Shown: positions 7,727-14,847 of the stretch, one piece after another
Numbering within the stretch: the stretch's first letter is position 1
Layout of the letters: each line of letters opens with the position of its first letter
Source: a virus
IMG/VR virus record: IMGVR_UViG_3300039098_000100
Span: 1 to 39,786 of that record
Direction: 5' to 3' (one strand)
Length of the DNA: 39,786 nucleotides
Notes under the pieces: generated by a model
Databases searched by the model: none
Told to the model about the DNA's origin: nothing
The model's input: the letters and a program-made list of their open reading frames with translations, nothing else
Translations under genes and position numbers: made by a program

Positions 7727-9817
7727 ATGAAAAAAATTATATTAAAAGAAATGAGAATAAGAAACTTCAAGGGGATTAGAGATTTCAGTTTAAAATTAAA
7801 CAATAAAAATAATAAGATTTATGGGAAAAATGGAGTTGGAAAAACAACGTTGTACGATGCATTTGTATGGTGCTTATTCGGAAAAGATTCAACTGGTAGA
7901 TCTCAATTCGGGATAAAACCAGTAGATGAATTTAATCAAGTAATAGATCAATTAAACAATGAAGTAAAAATGATTATAGATATAGAGGGTAAAGAAATGT
8001 CAATAATGAGAACAAATTTAGAAAAATGGGTAACTAGAAGAGGAACCGGCGAAAAGGTATTTGATGGGAATGAAACTAAATACGAATTTGATCAGGTACC
8101 TGTTACTAAAAAAGAATTTCAAAAAAGAATTGAAAGCGAAATAATAAACGAAAACTCTTTCAAATTATTGACAAACTTAAAAGAATTTAATAATTTAGGC
8201 TGGAAAAAAAGAAGAGATATATTGTTTGAAATAGCCGGCAATTTAGATGACGAAATAATAACACAATCAAATCCGAAATTAGAAGATTTTATTGATATGT
8301 TGCAGGGAAGATCGTTCGATGATTTTAAAGCAATGACAAGTTTGAAAATATCTAAAATAAAAAAAGAAAAAAATGGTATACCTATAAGATTAGACGAGCA
8401 TTCTAGAAAATTAAAAGAAAAACCTCTTGTTGAAAAAGAAGCTGCTGATATAAAAATTAAAGAAATTAAAAGCAGTATTGCTAAAATTGATAAAAAAATT
8501 AATGGAGTTATAGAGAAAAATAAATCTAATAACGAAATTATAAGCAAAATAAGCGAATTAAAATTCAAATTATCAGATATAGAAGTTTCCGAAAAAATAA
8601 AGTTGAATAAAAATAAAAATAAATTAAAAAATGATTTAGAAGTACTTATTATTAATATGGCTGCTCAAAATAGAAAAATTGACAGTATAGTTAAGAACAA
8701 TGTTGAAAATGAAAACAGTATTACTAAATTTAAAAAAATCAATGAAGAAAAAAGAATTGAATATGCTGAAATTGGTAAAAAAACTTTTGAAGAACCCAAT
8801 AGAGAAGATTTTAAATGTCCTTGTTGTAAACAATCGTTACCATCGGACAACATCGATGAAAAGATTAATGAATTAAAGATTAATTTCAATAAGGAAATAA
8901 AGTCGCAAAAAATAACAATTAATACTATTGGTAAAAGTAATAATTTAAAAATTAAAAATTATACAACGGAAATCAAAGTTTCAAGTGAAGAACTGGAAAA
9001 AATAAATAATTCCTTGCTTGAAATGGATGAAAGAAAAAAAGAAATTGAAGAAGAAATTAAATTAGAAGTTTTTGATCTTCAAGTAGAAATACATGAAAAC
9101 GAAGAATATCAAAATGTTTTAAAAGAAATTGAAAAACTTGAAAAAACAATCAAAGAAAACCAAGATACAAAAACATTATTAGATACAAGAGATGAATTGC
9201 AAGAAGAAATTAAAGAATTTAAGAATATATTAAAAGTGTATTTAGAAATAGAAGAAAACGAAATTAGAAGAAATGAAATATTAACAGAAGAGCAAAAGTT
9301 AATTGATGAATTAGTAGAATTAGAAAATGAAGAGTTTAAATGCGAAGAATTTATCAGAACTAAAGTTGAATTAACAGAAAGTAAAATGAATTCATTATTC
9401 TCATTTGTAAAATTTAAAATGTTTGAAAAGCAAGTTAACGGAGCAATGGCAGAAACTTGCAAAGCAATGGTAAACACGAACGGAAAGAGTTTAGTAGTAT
9501 TCGATGACGCCAACACAGCCGGACAAATAAACGCTGGAATAGATATTGTTAACACTCTTTCTAACTTCTATGAAATAAGCGCTCCAATTTTTATTGATCA
9601 CAACGAATCAATAATTAAAACATTAAAAACTGACTCCCAACTCATAGGATTATATGTTTCTGACGACCATGAAGGATTACATCACGAATTCGATGAAAAA
9701 GAACAAATAACTGAAGAAGTAAAAGAAATAAAAGAAATAAAAGAAGTAAAAGTTAAAGAATTGTTTGAAGAAAATGAAGATATATCTGAAGAAGTTGAAG
9801 ATGGAATCGAATTTTAA
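7727..9817 (+). CDS. SbcC/Rad50-like SMC ATPase
   Basis: A 696-residue SMC-like protein. Walker A is GKNGVGKT (33-40) near the N-terminus, preceded by the usual RIRNFKGI. A long Lys/Glu-rich coiled coil runs from about 200 to 560 with a zinc-hook-like CPCC motif at 364-367 in its middle. A C-terminal ATPase lobe has a Walker B/D-loop-like APIFIDHNES segment near 625. It likely organises or unwinds DNA ends for the neighbouring nuclease and annealing protein. The order differs from SbcCD, because the partner nuclease downstream is of the MBL fold rather than Mre11-like. The Lys/Glu-rich tail after 650 is acidic and low in complexity. Confidence 0.85.
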   Translation: MKKIILKEMRIRNFKGIRDFSLKLNNKNNKIYGKNGVGKTTLYDAFVWCLFGKDSTGRSQFGIKPVDEFNQVIDQLNNEVKMIIDIEGKEMSIMRTNLEKWVTRRGTGEKVFDGNETKYEFDQVPVTKKEFQKRIESEIINENSFKLLTNLKEFNNLGWKKRRDILFEIAGNLDDEIITQSNPKLEDFIDMLQGRSFDDFKAMTSLKISKIKKEKNGIPIRLDEHSRKLKEKPLVEKEAADIKIKEIKSSIAKIDKKINGVIEKNKSNNEIISKISELKFKLSDIEVSEKIKLNKNKNKLKNDLEVLIINMAAQNRKIDSIVKNNVENENSITKFKKINEEKRIEYAEIGKKTFEEPNREDFKCPCCKQSLPSDNIDEKINELKINFNKEIKSQKITINTIGKSNNLKIKNYTTEIKVSSEELEKINNSLLEMDERKKEIEEEIKLEVFDLQVEIHENEEYQNVLKEIEKLEKTIKENQDTKTLLDTRDELQEEIKEFKNILKVYLEIEENEIRRNEILTEEQKLIDELVELENEEFKCEEFIRTKVELTESKMNSLFSFVKFKMFEKQVNGAMAETCKAMVNTNGKSLVVFDDANTAGQINAGIDIVNTLSNFYEISAPIFIDHNESIIKTLKTDSQLIGLYVSDDHEGLHHEFDEKEQITEEVKEIKEIKEVKVKELFEENEDISEEVEDGIEF

Positions 9818-9826
9818 GGGGTGAAT

Positions 9827-10570
9827 ATGAAAATTAAAGTTTATAGCAGTGGTTCGCATGGTAATTTTTATACGATTGAAGATACTAAAAATGGCGAAAA
9901 ACAAATTTTATTACTTGAAGCAGGTATGAATATAAAAGAGATTAAAAAAGCCTTAAACTTTAATTTTAAGCAAGTTGTGGGGTGTGTGGTTTCACACTCT
10001 CACAACGATCACGCTCAAAGTTTGAGAAAATTACTTGAAATCGGAATTCCCGTTGCTTCAAATCCATATGTGATGAAAGATATTGATCACCATAAAAAAT
10101 TTGTTTTACAAGAAAAAAAGTCTGTTAAAATTGGCGATTATAAAATAGTTCCTTTTAAATTGTTTCATGATGTTTTAAATTATGGTTTTTTTATTAAAAC
10201 ACCATCCGGAAAAAGAATAATGTTTGCAACCGATACACAATTTATTAGGACATTTATAAAAGACATTGATGTTTACATGGTTGAATGTAACTTCGACGAA
10301 CATTCTATGCGAAAGGCTATTAAATCTGGCCGGATTGATCCATCTATTTTAATTAGAGTTTCAGGCACTCACATGTCGCTTGAAACATTAGAAAACTATT
10401 TTGAATCTGCTGATTTAAAAAACACAAAGAAAATAATGTTGATTCATCTTTCTAATGAAAATTCGAACGAAATAAAATATATTAATAAAATAGAAAAATT
10501 AACCGGGATTGAAACTGTAGTTGCTGATAAAGGTATTGAAATAAAATTAGAAGATGGACCAGATTTTTAA
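9827..10570 (+). CDS. MBL-fold metallo-hydrolase (probable nuclease)
   Basis: A 247-residue metallo-beta-lactamase-fold protein. The metal-binding HxHxDH motif is at His57-His62 (SHSHNDHA), with a later His in LFHD, an Asp in FATDTQF and a His in IHLSNEN as further ligands. It resembles YycJ/WalJ-like and phage recombination-associated MBL hydrolases, so single- or double-strand DNA is a likely substrate (inference). An in-frame GTG at 9821 overlaps the AAGGGGTG ribosome binding site, so ATG 9827 is preferred. The gene begins 9 bases after the SbcC-like gene, so the two are probably translated together. Confidence 0.8.
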   Translation: MKIKVYSSGSHGNFYTIEDTKNGEKQILLLEAGMNIKEIKKALNFNFKQVVGCVVSHSHNDHAQSLRKLLEIGIPVASNPYVMKDIDHHKKFVLQEKKSVKIGDYKIVPFKLFHDVLNYGFFIKTPSGKRIMFATDTQFIRTFIKDIDVYMVECNFDEHSMRKAIKSGRIDPSILIRVSGTHMSLETLENYFESADLKNTKKIMLIHLSNENSNEIKYINKIEKLTGIETVVADKGIEIKLEDGPDF

Positions 10571-10602
10571 TTAAATTGATTTAAAAAATTATAAAGGAGA
10601 GA

Positions 10603-10740
10603 ATGATCATAATGTTAATCAACACTAAAAATTTAAAATATGTTAAAGACGTGGGAGAAAAAACAGTTGCAAAAATAGAAAAACATTTTGAAAATAAGAG
10701 TTTTATACAAAGAGTGATGAAAAATAACGAGATGAAATAA
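10603..10740 (+). CDS. Small hypothetical protein
   Basis: A 45-residue Lys-rich protein (start MIIMLINTKNL) preceded by AAGGAGAG. A second in-frame ATG at 10612 has looser spacing. No family is recognised. Its TAA overlaps the next start as TAATG, which points to translational coupling. Confidence 0.55.
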   Translation: MIIMLINTKNLKYVKDVGEKTVAKIEKHFENKSFIQRVMKNNEMK

Positions 10741-10913
10741 TGATATTAAAAATAGTAGAACAATTTAAACGTGATAGTGATTGGAATATCAAAAACGGTT
10801 ATAAATCATTAAGTTATTTAGATTTGGATAAAAGACTAACTAACGCTGGTTGTGTAGTTGAAACAAAAGAAATTAAAAGAATTGCATTAGAAATTGAAAA
10901 AGAGGTGAAATAA
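10740..10913 (+). CDS. Small hypothetical protein
   Basis: A 57-residue soluble protein starting in the TAATG overlap with the previous gene. The sequence (SDWNIKNGYKSLSYLDLD, then an amphipathic C-terminal helix) is coding-like but not recognised. GAGGTGAAATAATATG at its end supplies the ribosome binding site for the next gene. Confidence 0.55.
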   Translation: MILKIVEQFKRDSDWNIKNGYKSLSYLDLDKRLTNAGCVVETKEIKRIALEIEKEVK

Positions 10914-10914
10914 T

Positions 10915-11370
10915 ATGTATGTAATAATAACAGGAGAATATTCTGATTGGGATATAGTCGGATATTTTGGAAAAGAAGAAGACGCTAAAAAATATTGTTT
11001 AATTAATAATGATCCGCATGATGATTATTATTATATAGAAATCAAAAAGTTAGATTTAACAAAAAAACAACGCGAAGTGAAATTGTATTGTCGCCATAAA
11101 GTTGTGTTCGATTTAGGAAGAGATGGTTATTTTGAAATGAGAGAAGAATCAGAGGAATGTGATTATGATTTAAAAGAATACACAAATGAACCGGCAAAAT
11201 ATAACCTATCGGATAATTATGATAGCGGTTGGATATCTTATAAAATTAATTGTAGCGATAGAAAGAAAGCTGAAAAAATAGCACAGGATAAATTAACTAA
11301 ATTACAAGGATTGATGTTAGATTTAAGTTTTAAGCAAGCATTGATAGCGTTAGGGTATGAAAAAAGATGA
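10915..11370 (+). CDS. Hypothetical phage protein
   Basis: A 151-residue soluble protein. The N-terminus (MYVIITGEYSDWDIVGYF, then EEDAKKYC) has the look of a common small phage family in which a beta-hairpin is followed by an EEDA helix; the middle is acidic and the C-terminus is helical. I cannot assign a function. It lies in the early operon downstream of the recombination genes with coupled spacing. Confidence 0.65.
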   Translation: MYVIITGEYSDWDIVGYFGKEEDAKKYCLINNDPHDDYYYIEIKKLDLTKKQREVKLYCRHKVVFDLGRDGYFEMREESEECDYDLKEYTNEPAKYNLSDNYDSGWISYKINCSDRKKAEKIAQDKLTKLQGLMLDLSFKQALIALGYEKR

Positions 11371-11409
11371 TAATTTTAAATGTTAAAAGGTTAATTAAAG
11401 GAGGAACAT

Positions 11410-11619
11410 ATGGAAAATATAAGATTTGTTGTAGCACCATACGCATTATTTGATACATTAAGAGCGTTTGAGAACGATAAGAGTTCAGGGCATTATTTGA
11501 AATACGCAGTAACTATGGAAGATGGTGAGTTAGTAGTATGTGCAGAAAAAAAATATCACCCAGTATCAATACCGGCACAAGAGAGTGCTTGTGGTTCAAT
11601 ACCAAAATACACAAAATAA
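11410..11619 (+). CDS. Small hypothetical protein
   Basis: A 69-residue protein with a very strong RBS (AAAGGAGGAAC). The first 45 residues (MENIRFVVAPYALFDTLRAF and on) look like a folded alpha/beta unit. The last 20 are encoded in a region where a second frame is also open (from the ATG at 11538), so the true C-terminus is uncertain. No family is recognised. Confidence 0.55.
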   Translation: MENIRFVVAPYALFDTLRAFENDKSSGHYLKYAVTMEDGELVVCAEKKYHPVSIPAQESACGSIPKYTK

Positions 11620-11626
11620 TTATCAA

Positions 11627-11737
11627 ACTACCTTCGGGTAGTATACATAGGTTTGAATACCAACAACAGCAGGCGTGCTGACAGCGACCTAAAAACGCAA
11701 TTGTAGAAGCACTTCTATTTGATACTGCTATCGCTGT
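11627..11737 (+). other. Structured region, candidate RNA element
   Basis: Richer in GC than its surroundings and able to form several perfect helices: ACTACC-TTCG-GGTAGT (11627-11642, a C(UUCG)G tetraloop); CAGCA-GGCG-TGCTG (11667-11680); and ACAGCGA (11681-11687) pairing with TCGCTGT (11731-11737) around TAGAA-GCAC-TTCTA (11704-11717). There is no U tract, so it is not a normal terminator. Two frames also look partly coding, one broken by a TGA, so a decayed gene is the alternative. Confidence 0.4.
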
Positions 11738-11804
11738 AAAAATCAAAGAAAAGGGGTGAAAAGATAATTTATTAACTTAGTGTAAAATTAAAAGTGAGGT
11801 TAAA

Positions 11805-12272
11805 ATGAAAAAATATTTAGGTGTTAAGTTAATTGAAGCTAAACCAATGATTTTAGGATTATATAATGATTTTAGGGGTTGGAGTATGCCTACAGATGAA
11901 GATGCTAAAGAATCTGGGTATTTAGTGAAATATGAAGATGGTTATATTAGTTGGTCACCAAAGAAACAGTTTGATGAAGCATATAGAGAAATTGAAGATT
12001 TAACGTTTGGCTTAGCAATTGAAGCAGTTAAAAAAGGTTTAAAAATTGCAAGAAAAGGTTGGAACGGTAAGAATATGTTTGTTGTTTATCAAAAGGGTTA
12101 TCCTGATGGAATACCAAGCAATAGGCAAACAGCAGAAGCGCGGGGAATAAATGAAGGTGATTTATTTATAGTTAGACCGTATCTACAATTAAAAACAGCA
12201 GATGGATCACACGCAATGTGGAGTCCGTCAACTAGCGATTGTTTAGCAGAAGATTGGGTAATAGTAGAATAA
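11805..12272 (+). CDS. Tad2-like protein (DUF2829), putative anti-Thoeris sponge
   Basis: A 155-residue two-part protein. The N-terminal 60 residues (KYLGVKLIEAKPM, then GYLVKYEDGYISWSPK) are a module often joined to this family. Residues 66-155 match DUF2829: FGLAIEAVKKGLKIARKGWNGK, a variable middle, and the closing MWSPSTSDCLAEDW. DUF2829 is the family of Tad2, which binds and sequesters signalling cyclic nucleotides of Thoeris and some other defence systems. That this protein does so is inferred from family membership. It has its own GTGAGG RBS, and a terminator at 12312 follows it. It lies among early genes, as expected for an anti-defence protein. Confidence 0.75.
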   Translation: MKKYLGVKLIEAKPMILGLYNDFRGWSMPTDEDAKESGYLVKYEDGYISWSPKKQFDEAYREIEDLTFGLAIEAVKKGLKIARKGWNGKNMFVVYQKGYPDGIPSNRQTAEARGINEGDLFIVRPYLQLKTADGSHAMWSPSTSDCLAEDWVIVE

Positions 12273-12311
12273 TATAAGTTGTAAATAAATAAAAAGTAGT
12301 AAATAGGGCTT

Positions 12312-12341
12312 GAGCAGACTTAGTAAACCTGCTCTTTTTTT
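12312..12341 (+). terminator. Rho-independent terminator closing the first early block
   Basis: Stem GAGCAG/CTGCTC with an 11-base loop, followed by TTTTTTT. It lies 40 bases after the Tad2-like gene and just before the promoter of the next HTH gene. Confidence 0.85.
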
Positions 12342-12351
12342 AAAGTAACAC

Positions 12352-12380
12352 TTGAATTATTAAATTCATTATGATAAAAT
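12352..12380 (+). promoter_or_regulatory. Promoter of the second early block
   Basis: TTGAAT (12352-12357), a 17-base spacer and TAAAAT (12375-12380) with TG one base upstream (extended -10). It lies directly after the terminator and 25 bases before the HTH gene. Confidence 0.65.
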
Positions 12381-12404
12381 ATAAATACAAAGTGAGGTGA
12401 TAAA

Positions 12405-12596
12405 ATGTTGATGATTGAATTTTTAAGAAGAAAGCAAGGTTTAAATCAAACTGAATTAGGTAAGTTAATTGGAGTTACAACTCAAACTATTAGTAATTGG
12501 GAAACCGAAAAACTAGATCCACCCGTTAGTCGTTATAAACAATTAGCAAAAGTATTTGAATTAGAAAATTGGACTGAATTAACTAAAGAAGTATAG
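12405..12596 (+). CDS. XRE/Cro-type HTH regulator
   Basis: A 63-residue protein made of one Cro/C1-type HTH domain: LNQTELGKLIGVTTQTISNW is the recognition unit (about 14-33), followed by the usual PPVSRYKQLAKVF helix. RBS GTGAGGTG. It is the first gene of the sub-operon that leads to the candidate RNA and the PAPS-reductase-like gene. It probably controls its own promoter (inference). It is not a close copy of the HTH proteins at 6947 or 17703. Confidence 0.85.
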   Translation: MLMIEFLRRKQGLNQTELGKLIGVTTQTISNWETEKLDPPVSRYKQLAKVFELENWTELTKEV

Positions 12597-12604
12597 TAGG
12601 CAAT

Positions 12605-12658
12605 ATGAAAAAAATTAGTTTAAATGTAGAATTAACAGGTAAAAACTTTAAATTATAA
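12605..12658 (+). other. Micro-ORF, possibly interrupted
   Basis: ATG 12605 encodes MKKISLNVELTGKNFKL and then TAA; the same frame continues with IELGSGK to a TGA at 12680-12682. The sequence on both sides of the TAA fits one short beta-rich peptide, so this may be a 25-codon gene with a nonsense change. The RBS is weak. Confidence 0.3.
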
Positions 12659-12711
12659 ATCGAATTAGGAAGTGGTAAATGATGAAAAATAGGAAAAATA
12701 TTTATAATGTC

Positions 12712-12890
12712 CATACCCTGCGATAAGTAGGTTGCGAATGGTGTGAGAGTGCGGCATTTGGCTCAAGAAGTTTATCAAACTTGCGAAAGCACACCGATAA
12801 GGCGAATATAAGAGTGTAAAATTAAATCTAGTAGCGCGAAAGGTTGATTACCGATTAGCATGGGAAACCATTTTAATTATCTAATCTGAA
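12712..12890 (+). ncRNA. Candidate structured RNA of unknown family
   Basis: Fills most of a gene-free stretch of about 324 bases between the HTH gene and the PAPS-reductase-like gene; all frames have stops. It is clearly less AT-rich than its neighbours. Helices: GGTGTG (12740-12745) with CACACC (12790-12795), enclosing hairpin AAGTTT-ATC-AAACTT (12768-12782); and GATTAG (12853-12858) with CTAATC (12881-12886), enclosing ATGG-GAAA-CCAT (12860-12871, a GNRA tetraloop). A TATAAT (12703-12708) just upstream could be a -10 box, though its -35 is poor. It does not look like a tRNA, and I could not match it to a known RNA family. It could also act as a leader of the downstream gene. Confidence 0.5.
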
Positions 12891-12920
12891 AATGATATAT
12901 ATTTCAGAGAGGATTATAAA

Positions 12921-13703
12921 ATGGACATTATAAGCTTTAGCGGAGGCAAAGATAGCACAGCAGTAGTATTAAAAATGCATGAAATGGATCAACTAAAAGA
13001 TAAAATTATATTGCATATATCAATGCAAGAATGGGAACACCCGCAAATGAACGAACATATTAAAAAAGTTAGAAAATATATTAATCAAGAAATAATAATA
13101 ATAAACGCATTTAAAAATGGTCCAACTAAAAAAATGCTTAATCATGTAGTTAATAAACGTGATAATACAACTCAAAACGGTTACTGGTGGTGTGGAAAGT
13201 CCAGATGGGGTACAACTTATAAGATGCAAGCAATAAAACGTTTCTACAAGCAATTTGACGAAGTAGTAGAGTATATAGGTTATGCAACAGATGAAAAATC
13301 ACCAAGTAGACAACTATTAATTGAACAACATAAGAAAGGAGAGTTAAAAAATATAGTATATCCATTGGTTGATTGGGATATGACAGAACAAGATGCTTTA
13401 AAATATTGTTATGATAAAGGTTTCGATTGGGGCGGACTGTATGAATTATATAATAGAGTAAGTTGCTGGTGTTGTCAAAATAACAATTTGAAAGAATTAA
13501 GAAATATGTATGAATATGAACCTGAAAAGTGGGAAAAGTTAAAGCAACTAGATAAAGAAGTTGAGAAAAGAGTTATTGAAAAACACGGCGAATATAAAAA
13601 AGAATTTAGATATAAAGCAAATTATTCATTTGAAGAATTAGAAGAAAAATTTAAAGAAAGACAACTGAATCTATTCGGTAAAATTAACGAGGTGAAAAAA
13701 TGA
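12921..13703 (+). CDS. PAPS-reductase-family (PP-loop) enzyme
   Basis: A 260-residue protein of the PP-loop ATP-pyrophosphatase superfamily. The PP-loop is SGGKDST (7-13). Cys91 in WWCGKSRW and a CxCC cluster at 182-185 (CWCCQN) resemble the Fe-S or nucleophile cysteines of PAPS-reductase/DndC-like proteins. Phage members are widespread but their reaction is not settled: sulfur transfer to nucleic acid, nucleotide chemistry and anti-defence roles have all been considered. It follows the candidate RNA with RBS GAGAGG and shares an ATGA overlap with the next gene. Confidence 0.8.
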   Translation: MDIISFSGGKDSTAVVLKMHEMDQLKDKIILHISMQEWEHPQMNEHIKKVRKYINQEIIIINAFKNGPTKKMLNHVVNKRDNTTQNGYWWCGKSRWGTTYKMQAIKRFYKQFDEVVEYIGYATDEKSPSRQLLIEQHKKGELKNIVYPLVDWDMTEQDALKYCYDKGFDWGGLYELYNRVSCWCCQNNNLKELRNMYEYEPEKWEKLKQLDKEVEKRVIEKHGEYKKEFRYKANYSFEELEEKFKERQLNLFGKINEVKK

Positions 13704-14029
13704 GAGAAATAAAAATGATAATCAACGAATTGAAGTATCTAGAAAAGAAGTTTGAAAAAAAAGAAGATAAGATATCAAAAATTTTTGAATTAGCAAGATT
13801 TCTATCGGAAGCAAACAAACCGGCATTTATAGAATATCACGGAATGAACAAACAATTTGATATAAGTATTTACGCTTCTGGTTGGAATTTATCAGGAAAC
13901 GGAGTAAAAAAATTTAGTTGGTACGAAGATGAAGAATGCGAAGATAAAGTTAATGATTGCTTAAATTTTTTAGAAGGTTTAGCAACTGCATCGGCAAAAA
14001 AATATCGAGAGGTGAAAGATGCAAAATAA
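13700..14029 (+). CDS. Hypothetical protein
   Basis: A 109-residue protein, translationally coupled to the upstream PAPS-reductase-like gene by an ATGA overlap and preceded by GAGGTG. The N-terminal 40 residues are a Lys/Glu-rich helix; the middle (AFIEYHGMNKQFDISIYASGW) looks like a small beta-sheet. No family is recognised. Confidence 0.65.
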   Translation: MREIKMIINELKYLEKKFEKKEDKISKIFELARFLSEANKPAFIEYHGMNKQFDISIYASGWNLSGNGVKKFSWYEDEECEDKVNDCLNFLEGLATASAKKYREVKDAK

Positions 14030-14246
14030 ACTTACAGATCTAAACAATCATCTATTTGCACAACTGGAAAGATTAAGCGATGAAGATATAACAAGCGATA
14101 AATTAGAAATGGAAATTAAAAGAACAAAAGCTATTGGATTGATAGCTGAAAACATAATAAATAATGGTGATTTGGTGGTAAAAGCTATTAAAGCAGTAGA
14201 CGGAAGTTTTAATGCAGATAGAAAATTACCAAAAATGTTGGAGTGA
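14019..14246 (+). CDS. Small hypothetical protein
   Basis: A 75-residue helical protein overlapping the previous gene by 11 bases, with RBS GAGGTG. The pattern (LNNHLFAQLERL, then KRTKAIGLIAENIINNG) is common in small proteins found next to phage HNH genes, which fits its neighbour. Function unknown. Confidence 0.65.
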   Translation: MQNKLTDLNNHLFAQLERLSDEDITSDKLEMEIKRTKAIGLIAENIINNGDLVVKAIKAVDGSFNADRKLPKMLE

Positions 14247-14250
14247 TAAT

Positions 14251-14847
14251 ATGGCGTATAAATATACTGATGAACAGAAAAAATTTATAAAAAATAACAT
14301 TAAAGGAAATTTACTTGTTGATCTAGTTAAAATATTTAACAAGAAGTTTGATGAAAAATTGGAGTACTCCCAAATGAGAGGTTATGTAAGAAATCATAAA
14401 TTAACTAGTGGAATAAACACTAAATTTAAAAAAGGAAATAAACCTCTATATAGTTTTAAAAAAGGCAATCAAATAGGCAAAAAAACTAGATTTAAAAAAG
14501 GCAATAAACCTCATAATACCGACAATATAGGAACTGAAAAATTAACGACAGATGGTTATTTAAAGATAAAGATTGCAGAACCGAACGTGTGGAAGTATAA
14601 ACATAAGCTTGTATATGAAAAATATAAAGGCAAAATATCTGAAGGAAATGTAGTAATATTTGGAGATTCAAATAAATCGAATTGTAGTATTGAAAATTTA
14701 ATTTGTATTTCTAGAGAAGAATTATTAATATTAAATAAAAATGGATTAATAAAAGAAAATGTAGAATTGACAAAAACAGGAATAATAATTTCTAAAATAT
14801 ATCAAAAAATGAATGAAAAGATTAAAGGAGATGAAAAAAATGAATAA
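14251..14847 (+). CDS. HNH endonuclease, homing-type
   Basis: A 198-residue protein. The N-terminal 60 residues form a DNA-binding helical unit (YTDEQKKFIKNNIKG...), followed by two KFKKGNKP-like repeats (at about 60-67 and 87-94), then the HNH fold: KHKLVYEKYKG, then VVIFGDSNKSNCSIENL. This phage subfamily often has Phe where the classical second His stands (VIF-D-N-N), so activity cannot be judged from that change. The C-terminus (LTKTGIIISKIYQKMNE) is also typical of the subfamily. The ATG at 14251 is preferred over upstream in-frame starts because of GGAGTG. It may be a free-standing mobile endonuclease. Confidence 0.8.
   Translation: MAYKYTDEQKKFIKNNIKGNLLVDLVKIFNKKFDEKLEYSQMRGYVRNHKLTSGINTKFKKGNKPLYSFKKGNQIGKKTRFKKGNKPHNTDNIGTEKLTTDGYLKIKIAEPNVWKYKHKLVYEKYKGKISEGNVVIFGDSNKSNCSIENLICISREELLILNKNGLIKENVELTKTGIIISKIYQKMNEKIKGDEKNE

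Noticed and set aside
8119-8568. Minus-strand frames across the SbcC-like gene
   Set aside because: Hydrophobic antisense of Lys/Glu coiled-coil codons; the plus frame has clear motifs.
11627-11642. Rho-independent terminator
   Set aside because: The UUCG hairpin is stable but no T run follows it.
11538-11757. TGA read as Trp (Mycoplasma-type code)
   Set aside because: One frame at 11.6 kb would be continuous if TGA were Trp, but other genes use TGG for Trp and end with TGA, for example the holin-adjacent and minus-strand genes, so the code is standard.
12712-12890. tRNA or tmRNA
   Set aside because: GGTTGATTACC slightly resembles a T arm, but the stem is only 3 bp and no acceptor, D or anticodon arms fit.
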